Below, one piece after another: positions 11,590 through 19,701 of a stretch of 21,357 nt of DNA. A program made the translations under genes and the position numbers. A model generated the notes under the pieces. It had not been told where the DNA came from. It saw only the letters and a list, made by a program, of their open reading frames with translations, and searched no databases. The DNA is from Nanobdellota archaeon (lineage in GTDB: Archaea > Nanobdellota > Nanobdellia > Pacearchaeales > GW2011-AR1): assembly GCA_030689875.1 (NCBI GenBank), contig JAUYHR010000105.1, forward strand, positions 1 to 21,357, in the 5' to 3' direction. Positions within the stretch are counted from its first letter, which is position 1. Every line of letters begins with the position of its first letter.

Positions 11590-13725
11590 ATGCCTGAATA
11601 TAAAAAACCAGATGTAAAAGATATTCTTAAAAAATATGGGGCAAAAATAGAGGGAAAAGTGGGTTCTGAACCTGTCACAACCGGCGGATATACTTCTGCT
11701 TACGCTTCTTTTAAACAAGAAATGGCTCCTGAGCTCTCTAAATATGAAAAATGGTGCAAAAGTTTAGGCAATATAATAAAATTAAAAGTTTCTGAAAAAG
11801 ATGCTGTTAAAATAAAAAAACAACTTGACATTGCTCACTTAGATGTTGAACCTTGGCAGGCTCTTGGTTTGGGAGTAATGGCTTTTATTGCAGTTTTCTT
11901 TTTTGGGTTATTGTTTTCTGCAGCTAATTTATTGATTACTGGAAATTTTCCCTTTTTATTTTTTATTTTAACAATTTTTGTCGCAGTATTTTTATTTTAT
12001 TATATCAACGGCTATCCTCAAAGACTGGCAAATAAATGGAGATTAAAAGCAAGTTCGCAAATGGTTCCTGCAATACTTTATGTAGTCGTATATATGAGGC
12101 ACACTTCTAATCTGGAAAAAGCAATTGATTTTGCTTCAAGAAATTTGCAGTATCCTCTTTCATTGGATTTTAAAAAAATATTTTATAATGTAGAAATTGG
12201 AAAGTTTTCAACTATTAAAGAAAGCTTGGATAATTATCTTGAAACATGGAGAGATTATTCTGTTGAATTTGTAGAATCATTTCATTTAATTGAGAGCAGT
12301 TTATTTGAGCCCGACGAAGCAAGAAGAATTCAGACTTTAGAAAAATCTCTGCAGGTTATTCTCGACGGAATTTATGACAAAATGCTGAAATTCAGCCACG
12401 AAGTCAGCGCTCCGTTGACAAATGTTTATATGCTTGCAGTTATGCTTCCTGTTTTGGGAATTGCTTTAATTCCTTTGGCTTCTGCTATGGTTGGAGGAAT
12501 GATAAAAGCATCCCATGTCTTTATCCTCTATAATTTATTAATTCCTTTTATTGCATTTTTTATGCTGGACAAAATTATGCTGCTACGTCCGGGAGGTCAC
12601 GGAGAATCCAAGCTATTAGAAAAAAATCCTTTATATTCAGAGTATACAAACAAAAGTCATTATTCCAAAGCTTTTTTAATTTGCCTGCCTTTATTTATTA
12701 TCGGTCTGCTTCCTTTATTAGTTCAGATGGGAATTATTCCCGATTTTACTTTTGGCCAAATTGGCTTGGGATTTTTTGGAGAAGGCGTGAATTTTTTTGA
12801 TTTCAAAGAAGTTGGCGGAAAACTTGTCGGTCCTTTTGGCGTCGGAGCTTTGTTTTTAGGAATGTTTATTCCGTTAAGTGTTGCATTATTTTTTTCAATT
12901 TCTTATCGCGGGAAAACAAAAAACTTAATTAAAGAAAGAGATAAAACAGTTCAATTAGAAAACGAATTTAATAATTCTCTATTTCAAATAGGAAACAGGC
13001 TCGGCAATGGTGTGCCCCCCGAACTTGTATTTGGAAGAGTTGCAGAATCTTCAAGAGGGCTTGTAACAGAAGATTTTTTTAAAAAAGTTAATTATAATAT
13101 TAAGCAAGGAGGAATGGATGTTGATAAAGCAATTTTTAATCCTCGCAGCGGGGCTTTAATTTACTATCCTTCTGAGTTAATTGCAACAAGTATGAGAATA
13201 TTAATTGAATCAAGCAAAAAAGGTTTAAAGATTGCAGCAATCGCTTTAATGAGCATTTCAGAATATGTTAAAAATATTGGAAAAATCAAGCAAAGATTAA
13301 ATGATTTACTTGCAGAAACTGTTTCAAGTATGAAAAGCAATATGACATTTTTAGCGCCGTTGCTTTCTGGAATTGTCGTCGGTCTGGCGGCAATGATCAC
13401 TTCTATTTTAAATCAGTTAAATCTCGCGCAATTAGAGGGAGGCGCAGAACTTGGAGGAGTAAGCAATTTAACTAATATTTTTGATTTAACGCAAGTCATT
13501 CCCCCTTATTATTTGCAAATCGCAATTGGAATTTATTTAATTCAAATAATTTTTATTTTAACCAGCACTTTAGTTACAATTGATTCCGGCGAGGACAAAT
13601 TGCAGAGAACAAATAAAATCGCAAGTAATCTAAGCAAAGGGATTGGATTGTTTTTTATTACAGCATTAGTTTCAACATTCATATTATTTGTATTAAGCGC
13701 GGTGGTGTTAAGCGGAGTTGGATAA
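11590..13725 (+). CDS. Archaeal TadC/FlaJ-like pilus assembly membrane protein with two T2SF domains
   Basis: 711-residue inner-membrane platform protein of the type IV pilus/archaellum (T2SF) class. Residues 1-90 are cytoplasmic. Helices at about 95-145 flank the first T2SF domain (KASSQMVPAILYVVVYMRHTSNLEKAIDFA at about 155-185, and a membrane pair near 275-330). A second set of helices at about 360-440 leads to the second T2SF domain (FNNSLFQIGNRLGNGVPPELVFGRVAE) and a helix cluster at the end. Two complete domains match the FlaJ/TadC double architecture. ATG at 11590 follows GGGGGG-TGAAAA. The partner ATPase and pilins are not in the window; the gene is alone on its strand between a terminator and the convergent cca gene. 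Confidence 0.85.
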   Translation: MPEYKKPDVKDILKKYGAKIEGKVGSEPVTTGGYTSAYASFKQEMAPELSKYEKWCKSLGNIIKLKVSEKDAVKIKKQLDIAHLDVEPWQALGLGVMAFIAVFFFGLLFSAANLLITGNFPFLFFILTIFVAVFLFYYINGYPQRLANKWRLKASSQMVPAILYVVVYMRHTSNLEKAIDFASRNLQYPLSLDFKKIFYNVEIGKFSTIKESLDNYLETWRDYSVEFVESFHLIESSLFEPDEARRIQTLEKSLQVILDGIYDKMLKFSHEVSAPLTNVYMLAVMLPVLGIALIPLASAMVGGMIKASHVFILYNLLIPFIAFFMLDKIMLLRPGGHGESKLLEKNPLYSEYTNKSHYSKAFLICLPLFIIGLLPLLVQMGIIPDFTFGQIGLGFFGEGVNFFDFKEVGGKLVGPFGVGALFLGMFIPLSVALFFSISYRGKTKNLIKERDKTVQLENEFNNSLFQIGNRLGNGVPPELVFGRVAESSRGLVTEDFFKKVNYNIKQGGMDVDKAIFNPRSGALIYYPSELIATSMRILIESSKKGLKIAAIALMSISEYVKNIGKIKQRLNDLLAETVSSMKSNMTFLAPLLSGIVVGLAAMITSILNQLNLAQLEGGAELGGVSNLTNIFDLTQVIPPYYLQIAIGIYLIQIIFILTSTLVTIDSGEDKLQRTNKIASNLSKGIGLFFITALVSTFILFVLSAVVLSGVG

Positions 13726-13736
13726 ATTTTTTTATT

Positions 13737-15050
13737 TCATTCAACAACATTCATCCAGCTAATACTCATCTCAATTATTTTTTTTTGATATTTCTTTTTC
13801 CAATTTTTAATAAATTCGTTTAAAGAAAAATTAATTTTTTCGCGCGCATAAATTTTATTTGATTTATAAAAAGTTTTTTTATGTAATTTCTTAAATTTTT
13901 TTATGTTATTTTTGTCCTTAATAAATGGGCCTTCAATAACAATTTCTTTTTTCGGCTTTACTGCAAAAAAACATATGGCGTTGTTTTCTTGGTTGTATTC
14001 AAATCCTTTGTTTTTTATTTCGTAAAATCTTTCTCCAGAGGAGACCCCCTTGGGGCTAATTTCATTTTCCAGATGATTATAAAATTTTAAGAATTTGCTT
14101 CCTGCAACAGCGCCGGCAGGTTTTTGAGTTTTTAATTCTAATAAAATAAATTCATTTTTTTTATTTAGAGCATCTTTTTTTATTTTTTCTAAATCAATCT
14201 TTTTTATTTCAAAATTTTTTATTGAAGGATTTTTCAAAAATTTCTTTGATGCCTGCTTGAATCTCTCAAAAGTCTCTTTTGACAAAGCGGCGATGGCGTT
14301 TCTTTGTTTATAAGTTGGGTCAACAAGAATTATTGGAGAGCCCAATTTAGAGCTATTCATATCCAATAAAACATCATTTTTATTTTTGTAATGTTTTTCT
14401 ATGTCTATGATTAGTTTTCCTTTACGGGGATCATATCCAGCAACTGCTTTTATGAAGTTTAAAAAACCTTTATAATAATAAACTAATAATTCAAGGGAAT
14501 ATCCCGAAAATCCATTGATATAGGATTCAGCGCCGTAGGTTTTTGTTGCATAGCAAAATGCTTTTGCAATTTTAATTTCATCTAAAATTTTTTGGCTTTT
14601 TATTTTTTTATTAATGTATTTAACATGTGAATAAGACAAGTCAGTAATGTTTTCTGCTTTTTTAGGGTCATTAACTTTTATTACTGGAACCAGCTCAATA
14701 AAAAAATCTTTTGATTTATTAATTTGAAAATAATCCCGTGAACCATGGATTACAGATACTTCTTTAAATCCTTTAAGCAGTTTTTCTGTTAATTTTGAAA
14801 TGTTCTGCCCCCTAAATTTTTCAGAAAACATAATAAAAATATCTATATCATAATTATTTTTTTTAATAAGTGTTTTTTTTGCAAAACTTCCGCCTTCAAA
14901 AATAACCGCATTTAATTTATGTCTCTTTATTTGTTTTTCAATTTTTTCTTTAAATTGCTTTAATGATTCATTAATTTTTTTTAAATCTTCTTTTGAAGGG
15001 TCTACTTTTATCAAAACCTCTTTTAAAGTATCACCCGTTTTTTTATTCAT
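13737..15050 (-). CDS. cca: Archaeal class I CCA-adding tRNA nucleotidyltransferase with a 9-residue insert
   Basis: Adds CCA to tRNA 3' ends, needed here because tRNA-Asn lacks an encoded CCA. 437 residues. The nucleotidyltransferase motif is intact: GGSFAKKT (53-60), D68 and D70 in NNYDIDIF, and a third acidic residue E119 in FFIELVP. Then come the central domain (IAKAFCYATKTYGAESYINGFSGYSLELL) and the archaeal C-terminal region. An insert SPKGVSSGE at 332-340, between ENEI and RFYEI, is a family 2 repeat; a related peptide sits in MnmA. It follows the DUF2072 gene by 45 bases, probably the last gene of the GTPase-DUF2073-DUF2072 transcript. It converges on the TadC gene with an 11-bp gap. 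Confidence 0.93.
   Translation of the reverse strand: MNKKTGDTLKEVLIKVDPSKEDLKKINESLKQFKEKIEKQIKRHKLNAVIFEGGSFAKKTLIKKNNYDIDIFIMFSEKFRGQNISKLTEKLLKGFKEVSVIHGSRDYFQINKSKDFFIELVPVIKVNDPKKAENITDLSYSHVKYINKKIKSQKILDEIKIAKAFCYATKTYGAESYINGFSGYSLELLVYYYKGFLNFIKAVAGYDPRKGKLIIDIEKHYKNKNDVLLDMNSSKLGSPIILVDPTYKQRNAIAALSKETFERFKQASKKFLKNPSIKNFEIKKIDLEKIKKDALNKKNEFILLELKTQKPAGAVAGSKFLKFYNHLENEISPKGVSSGERFYEIKNKGFEYNQENNAICFFAVKPKKEIVIEGPFIKDKNNIKKFKKLHKKTFYKSNKIYAREKINFSLNEFIKNWKKKYQKKIIEMSISWMNVVE
14032..14059 (-). repeat. Family 2 short palindromic insert in cca
   Basis: 28-bp GC-rich segment TCTCCAGAGGAGACCCCC plus TTGGGGCTAA, with the palindromic core CCCC-TT-GGGG, in an AT-rich gene. It resembles 6638-6665 in mnmA (20 of 28 positions) and encodes the matching peptide SPKGVSSGE in the same frame. 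Confidence 0.65.
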
Positions 15051-15095
15051 GAATGCAAATAAAGAAGAGAGATTTATAAAGATATCAAAGATAAT

Positions 15096-15506
15096 TTATT
15101 TTCTTGGTTTTTTTATTTCTTTGATGCCCTTTATACTTCTATTTAAAGTGGTAGCTAAATCAATAAGGTATTTTCCTTCCTCAATTTTATAAATTAAAGG
15201 TCTTTTTTTATTAAATAAATTTACGACATCAATTTCAAATTTTCCTGAGCCGACTGCTCTTATTGACTCAAGGTCAAGAATTACGGGCGTTTCATCGTCT
15301 GTAATTCCAACCATTTCTCTTATATCAAATTCCACAGCTTTTTTTTCATCTTCAGGAAGTTCAAGAAGAGAAGTTTTTTTTATTTTTTCAAATTGTTCCT
15401 GCTTAATATAAAAAAAGAATTTTCCTTTGCAGCTTTCACATCCATTTAATAATTCCTCGCTTCCAGCAGGAAGAATCCTTGAGCATTTTACACATTGGTG
15501 GGGAAT
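15096..15506 (-). CDS. DUF2072 zinc-ribbon protein, apparent ATT start
   Basis: Archaeal zinc-ribbon protein of unknown function (COG3364). Translated from ATT at 15504-15506 it begins (M)PHQCVKCSRILPAGSEELL and continues NGCESCKGKFFFYIKQEQ, giving both zinc-knuckle CxxC pairs (C4/C7 and C23/C26) and the expected MPHQC start of the family. No ATG, GTG or TTG is available: in frame, only CCT, AAA and ATT stand between an upstream TAA (15513-15515) and the conserved part. GGAGGT lies eight bases before the ATT. The alternative is a one-base frameshift joining an upstream ATG (15536-15538, MNKNKLGGNLK). Starting at the first internal ATG (15335) would delete the zinc ribbon. Third gene after the GTPase and DUF2073; the three are a conserved archaeal neighbourhood. 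Confidence 0.82.
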   Translation of the reverse strand: MPHQCVKCSRILPAGSEELLNGCESCKGKFFFYIKQEQFEKIKKTSLLELPEDEKKAVEFDIREMVGITDDETPVILDLESIRAVGSGKFEIDVVNLFNKKRPLIYKIEEGKYLIDLATTLNRSIKGIKEIKKPRK

Positions 15507-15514
15507 TTTAGGTT

Positions 15515-15520
15515 ACCTCC
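15515..15520 (-). promoter_or_regulatory. Shine-Dalgarno GGAGGT fixing the ATT start of DUF2072
   Basis: GGAGGT on the minus strand with an eight-base spacer to ATT. It matches the anti-SD complement perfectly, and its spacing is optimal for ATT but wrong for any later ATG. The last T of the motif is also the first base of the in-frame TAA. Confidence 0.7.
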
Positions 15521-15578
15521 AAGTTTATTTTTATTCATATTCTTGCATTTTAAAATATTTTATTTATCATATAAAAAT

Positions 15579-15989
15579 TTATTCTTTAAGCAACAACTCA
15601 ATCTTTTTAGGATTCTTTTTTATTTCCTTGACAATTGACGCTGGTCCAATAATTGTTACTGCCCCCAAATCTCCTTTTGAAAGAATATTAATTAATCCAG
15701 TTCTAAACTGGTTGAAAAAGCCCTCTTCTTCTTTGTCAGAAATTACAGCTAATTCTATCCCCTTAAAATTTTTTATGTGTCCTATCATTGCCATCGTATC
15801 GCCGATTAATCTGGCTTCTTCTTCAGAGCTTAATTTTCCCTGCAAAATTATAATATTGTTCTCTAAAACAATTTTAAGAATTTTTTTTATTCTTTCATTG
15901 CTGTCTAAATTACGAATCTCCGAATAAGGCAAGAACTGGATAGAGAATCCTTTTATTTTGCCTAAATTTTTTCCTCTTTTGTTTACCAT
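15579..15989 (-). CDS. DUF2073 archaeal conserved protein
   Basis: 136-residue protein of the COG3365/DUF2073 family, function unknown. Seen: GFSIQFLPYSEIRNLDSNERIKKIL, IIILQGKLSSEEEARLIGDTMAMIG, FKGIELAVISDKE and ALGAVTIIGPASIVKEIKKNP-like ending. ATG at 15989. It lies between the Era-like GTPase (33 bases upstream) and the DUF2072 Zn ribbon (72 bases downstream). These three families are repeatedly neighbours in archaea, suggesting one complex, possibly ribosome- or translation-linked because of the GTPase (inference). No membrane segment. Confidence 0.85.
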   Translation of the reverse strand: MVNKRGKNLGKIKGFSIQFLPYSEIRNLDSNERIKKILKIVLENNIIILQGKLSSEEEARLIGDTMAMIGHIKNFKGIELAVISDKEEEGFFNQFRTGLINILSKGDLGAVTIIGPASIVKEIKKNPKKIELLLKE

Positions 15990-16022
15990 TGTGATGTATA
16001 ATATATATCAGAATATATATTT

Positions 16023-16664
16023 TTAAATCTTTTTTGAGATCTTTAATAATGATTCATAAAACTCTTCAAGATTTTTCCCATATTTAGCGCTTAATCCAAC
16101 AACATCATATTCTGGAAAAGCAGATTCAATCTTTTTTATATCCGCATTTTTCAAATCAATTTTATTTGCAACAATTAAAACAGGAATTTTTCTTGCAACT
16201 AAATTTCCGATTATTGTAATGTTAACTTGGCTATATGGGTTTTCAGTAGCGTCTAATACAATCACCACTAAATCCATGTCATCAAGCCATTTTATGCTTT
16301 CAACAATTCCTTGGGTCGCGGTTTTTGCTCTTTCTTTTGCGTCTTTTTTCTTCATATTATATTTTAAAAAATCTTCATAATCTATTTTTGTCGCAATTCC
16401 CGGAGTATCAATCATTTTGAAAGTCATTTTTTTATTTTTATATTCAATTTCAACTTTTTCTTTGAACTGGACTTTTCTTGTTTCATGCGGGATTTTACTT
16501 ACCTTGCCAATTTCTTCTCCCGTAAAATCTTTGCAAATCCTGTTTGCCAGACTTGTTTTTCCTGCATTTGGTGGCCCATAAAAACCTAATTTTATGTCCT
16601 CTTTATTTTTGAATAGTCCTCCAAAAACATTTCTAAAAAAATTTCTTATAATTTTTATGACCAT
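16023..16664 (-). CDS. Era-like GTP-binding protein of the DUF2073 cluster
   Basis: 213-residue small GTPase. Motifs: G1 GPPNAGKTS (30-38), G2 region with an ETRK threonine, G3 DTPG (86-89), G4 NKID (167-170), G5 SAK (192-194). It has an N-terminal basic/hydrophobic segment (MVIKIIRNFFRNVFGG) before the G domain instead of a membrane anchor, and an insert DYEDFLKYNMKKKDAKERAK after switch II that is typical of this archaeal group. It lacks the KH domain of true Era. ATG at 16664, preceded by an AT-rich run (ATTTATAAT) that may be the promoter of the GTPase-DUF2073-DUF2072-CCA transcript. Confidence 0.9.
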   Translation of the reverse strand: MVIKIIRNFFRNVFGGLFKNKEDIKLGFYGPPNAGKTSLANRICKDFTGEEIGKVSKIPHETRKVQFKEKVEIEYKNKKMTFKMIDTPGIATKIDYEDFLKYNMKKKDAKERAKTATQGIVESIKWLDDMDLVVIVLDATENPYSQVNITIIGNLVARKIPVLIVANKIDLKNADIKKIESAFPEYDVVGLSAKYGKNLEEFYESLLKISKKI

Positions 16665-16726
16665 ATTATAAATTTGTTAAAGAGGTTTATTAAAGTTTTG
16701 TATGATTAATTAATATTTAATATATT

Positions 16727-19339
16727 CTATTTTTTATTAACATGTGGTTTCTCTGCAAAACTGGGCATTCCCACATTTTTTCCAGAATATTTTTTCATAA
16801 TATAATTTATCTGCTCATTATTCCATCCAGATTTTCTCAAATCTTTAGTTATTTCATCATCCTTTTTTCCATGTTGTTTGGTTCCATGAACATAAGTGAC
16901 CATATTATACAAATCATTTTTATTTTTAAACAAATAATTTTCATATTTATCTTTATACCATTTTTTCAAAATAAAATAAACAGCAATTCCCAAAATAATT
17001 ACAAAAGAAATTATCAATGCAAATAAACTCCATTTGAATTTTTTGCCTGCTTTTTCTGGAGTTGTTCCTGTATCTATAACGGACAGCGCATCAAGAGAAG
17101 GAGAAATAAAAATCGGGAGACTTTCAATATTTATATCTTCTGTTGTGTAAAATTCAGTGCTTCCGTCGGCAAGTCCGTTATAATAATATCCCTGGTCGTT
17201 AGTCATATTTTCTTTAAATCCAATTCCTTCTATCTCTTTTATAAATAAATATGAACCTTCCCCGGCTCCTAAATCTTTTATATTTAATTTAAACACATTT
17301 ATAAGATGTTCTTCGTCATTATCCCAAATTGCAGAATATTCTTTTACAGAAATTTTTGCTTGGACATTATTTAAATTCCATGTCAAAAGAGTATCTTTGT
17401 ATTCTTCCTCTAAATCTGCGTCGTAACTTCCTCCGGAAATTGTTTCAATTACATTTAAATCTATATTTTCTTTTTGCGGAAAAAAAGTAAAAAGCGCTGA
17501 ATCTGAAGTTTTGTTAATTGATTTTGGTAATTCAATTTCAAGGAGCTCAGATAATAATTCCTGAAATTTTTGTTCTGTTCCGGTATCTTTAATCAACAAA
17601 TAATTATTGCTGATGTTAGTTAGTTTTCCCCCTGCTTCATCTAAATCTAAAACTTTTTTAATCGCACTAATAGAGAATAAATCATAACTTGATATTGCTC
17701 CCTGAATATCTGATAAATCTTCTTGCTTTTCAATTATTAAATTAGGCAAGATATCTTTTGCTGAACCCACTTCAATGCTGAAACTTTTTGAACTTGATGC
17801 CCCTTCGCTGTCTTCAACGATTATTATTAAATTATAATTTCCAGTTGAATTATAAGTATTTTCTACAATGTTGTTTAAAGTGGTTTTGTCTATTATTCCG
17901 TCGCTGTTGAAATCCCATTTATATTTTGCAATTGTGAGGTTATTTGTGTTTATTCTGACTTTAAAATTAGTTGGAAGCCCTGCAGCAGTTTTTACGGGAT
18001 TTAGTGAGAGAATCTCCGCGCCTTTTTTTACTTCAATATTTTTTGTAAATAGTTCGGTCCCATCTAAGGACAACGCAAAAGTGTGCTCTCCAACATTATT
18101 TGGAACTGTGAAATTTCCTTTATCCAAATAAATTTTTTGGGTTTTTGCGGTTATTTTTGCAGAATTTTCTGTTAAATTATGAATTTTATTTTTTTCAGTT
18201 AATCCCGATTCACCTTCATATTCAATTTTTCCGCTGAGTGTTAAAGTTTGCGTGGCATTTGAAATTAATTTTATTGGAACAATGCAATTTCTTCCTTTAC
18301 AACTTAAGTTATTATAATTTTCTTCAATATATGATTCAATTAAATAAGATGCGTCCTCTCCTGTCGGAAGCTCGTCTGAAATTTCCAAAGTTCCAATTGC
18401 ATCAAAAAATCTTGACTGCGCAAAAAGATTATAGGCTGAAGGTTCATCATCTTGAGGAGGAAGTCCATAAAATCCGCACTGACCCGTATGCGATTCCATT
18501 TTATAAGTTCCGGAACCCTGAGCAGATAAACATACATAATAATCTTTTTGTTTTGTAACAAGATATTCTACATCACAATAAACAGGAGATTCTTGCGTTG
18601 TTATTGTTTGAGTAATATCGCATGAAGCAACAAGCGGGTCATCTAAATCAATATCATGAAGAGACATACTTAAAGTCAAATCCCCAATTTCTTTTTTTAA
18701 TCTGGCTCCTAAACTAAATCCCGGAGCTTCGGGCAGATTTGTTCTCTGACAATATGAACTTCCTCCTTTTATCAAAACTGCCTGTATTTCAGAATTTGTA
18801 TAATCAAAACAAGCAGAATCTCTCGGAGCGCTCCATTCTTCTATTTGATTGTATGGTTTTGTATTTCCAATCTCTTTTGTTCCATCATTAAATAAATCTA
18901 TTTTTAACTGATTATCTTTTGATTTTATTGCGTCGCTTACTATGTTCAAACTAAAATCTGTTATTGAATTAATATTTTCGCTAAAAACAAAACCAATTAA
19001 TTTTTCCTCGCCCGCCTGCAAAGAAATTTGTTTTGAAGTTTCTGGAGCTGTTGCAGAATAAGAAGTCTCGCAATTGCTTGGCGCACATGTATAATTGTGT
19101 CTTGTGTCTGTTTTTAATAGTTCAATTAATTTTATTGAATTTCCTAATCCGTCGCTAAAAACAGAGGTTGCAGGTTCATTCTGAAAACTAATATTTATCC
19201 AGCCTTTGATATTTGCTCCTTTTGAATATTTTTCCTGAATTTCATATTTTTTTTCTTTAAGCTCATAGCTAGCAGAAACAAAAATGCCAATTATTAGTAA
19301 AATTGACAGAACAAAGACAAATAATTTTTTATTCACCAT
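16727..19339 (-). CDS. Large surface protein with PKD domain, C-terminal membrane anchor and cytoplasmic tail
   Basis: 870 residues. N-terminal signal/anchor (MVNKKLFVFVLSILLIIGIF), a long extracellular part with several cysteines (for example CAPSNCETSY and SCDITQ), a PKD/beta-sandwich domain at about 465-545 (KYKWDFNSDGIIDKTTLNN, NYNLIIIVEDSEGASSSKSFSIEV), more beta-rich sequence, one membrane helix (about 775-800, WSLFALIISFVIILGIAVYFIL) and a basic cytoplasmic tail with a helix pair (DEITKDLRKSGWNNEQINYIMKKYSG). That tail motif, a '+xLxxxGWxxxQIxxxxxK' helix, recurs at the ends of many DPANN surface proteins as I recall; its role is unknown. Its ATG lies divergent to the 100-aa gene. Confidence 0.85.
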   Translation of the reverse strand: MVNKKLFVFVLSILLIIGIFVSASYELKEKKYEIQEKYSKGANIKGWINISFQNEPATSVFSDGLGNSIKLIELLKTDTRHNYTCAPSNCETSYSATAPETSKQISLQAGEEKLIGFVFSENINSITDFSLNIVSDAIKSKDNQLKIDLFNDGTKEIGNTKPYNQIEEWSAPRDSACFDYTNSEIQAVLIKGGSSYCQRTNLPEAPGFSLGARLKKEIGDLTLSMSLHDIDLDDPLVASCDITQTITTQESPVYCDVEYLVTKQKDYYVCLSAQGSGTYKMESHTGQCGFYGLPPQDDEPSAYNLFAQSRFFDAIGTLEISDELPTGEDASYLIESYIEENYNNLSCKGRNCIVPIKLISNATQTLTLSGKIEYEGESGLTEKNKIHNLTENSAKITAKTQKIYLDKGNFTVPNNVGEHTFALSLDGTELFTKNIEVKKGAEILSLNPVKTAAGLPTNFKVRINTNNLTIAKYKWDFNSDGIIDKTTLNNIVENTYNSTGNYNLIIIVEDSEGASSSKSFSIEVGSAKDILPNLIIEKQEDLSDIQGAISSYDLFSISAIKKVLDLDEAGGKLTNISNNYLLIKDTGTEQKFQELLSELLEIELPKSINKTSDSALFTFFPQKENIDLNVIETISGGSYDADLEEEYKDTLLTWNLNNVQAKISVKEYSAIWDNDEEHLINVFKLNIKDLGAGEGSYLFIKEIEGIGFKENMTNDQGYYYNGLADGSTEFYTTEDINIESLPIFISPSLDALSVIDTGTTPEKAGKKFKWSLFALIISFVIILGIAVYFILKKWYKDKYENYLFKNKNDLYNMVTYVHGTKQHGKKDDEITKDLRKSGWNNEQINYIMKKYSGKNVGMPSFAEKPHVNKK

Positions 19340-19398
19340 TTTACTTGTATATAAAAGAGAATATATTTATTTATAAAATATGCTCTTTTTGGTTTAAT
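19340..19398. promoter_or_regulatory. Divergent promoter between the 870-aa and 100-aa genes
   Basis: 59 bases of almost pure A/T. TTATAAAA (19371-19378) stands 21-28 bases before the ATG at 19399. On the other strand, AT runs in 19361-19380 stand 22-41 bases before the ATG at 19339. Both would give leaderless or short-leader transcripts from a shared region. Confidence 0.45.
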
Positions 19399-19701
19399 AT
19401 GAAAACTAGTAAATTTATAGAACTTCAGAACCTTGTTGATAGGGGGGAAGATAAAACACTTGAAGAAAGGTTAAGAAAAGAAAACATTCGGTTTGATTCT
19501 GAAGGAAATGTATCTGCCGGGAAATTTTTATCGGCTTCTGTTTTTTGCATTAAAGGAGAAAATAAAGAAGAAAAACAAATTAAAATTATAAATGTCCTTG
19601 AAAAATATGGAGCGGTGATTTTGTATCGGAATCCTGAAAAACTAAATAAAGATATTTATGATTCAGGTTTGAAAAATATAAATCCCGAATATAAAAATTA
19701 G
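19399..19701 (+). CDS. Hypothetical protein, 100 aa
   Basis: Not recognised. Cytoplasmic, soluble, mixed alpha/beta by composition. It begins MKTSKFIELQNLVDRGEDKTLEERLRKENIRFD and has a possible second half FLSASVFCIKGENKEEKQ...VLEKYGAVILYRNPEKLN. I use ATG 19399 because an upstream in-frame reading would overlap the divergent gene and promoter. Its TAG overlaps the end of the convergent surface-protein gene by four bases. It is the only + strand gene between two minus-strand surface proteins, so it may be a regulator or a separate unit; nothing in it shows which. Confidence 0.6.
   Translation: MKTSKFIELQNLVDRGEDKTLEERLRKENIRFDSEGNVSAGKFLSASVFCIKGENKEEKQIKIINVLEKYGAVILYRNPEKLNKDIYDSGLKNINPEYKN

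Noticed and set aside
14096..14125. GC-rich palindrome CCTGC...GCAGG in cca as another insert
   Set aside because: The encoded KPAGAVAGSKF fits a normal part of DPANN CCA enzymes as I recall them; no second copy in the window.
15462..15478. TTCCAGCAGGAA palindrome in DUF2072 as a repeat insert
   Set aside because: It encodes ILPAGSEELL, which is part of the conserved zinc-ribbon region.
15427..15927. Long + strand frame across 15427-15927
   Set aside because: Opposite to DUF2073 and the Zn-ribbon gene, with no recognisable protein features; a shadow frame.
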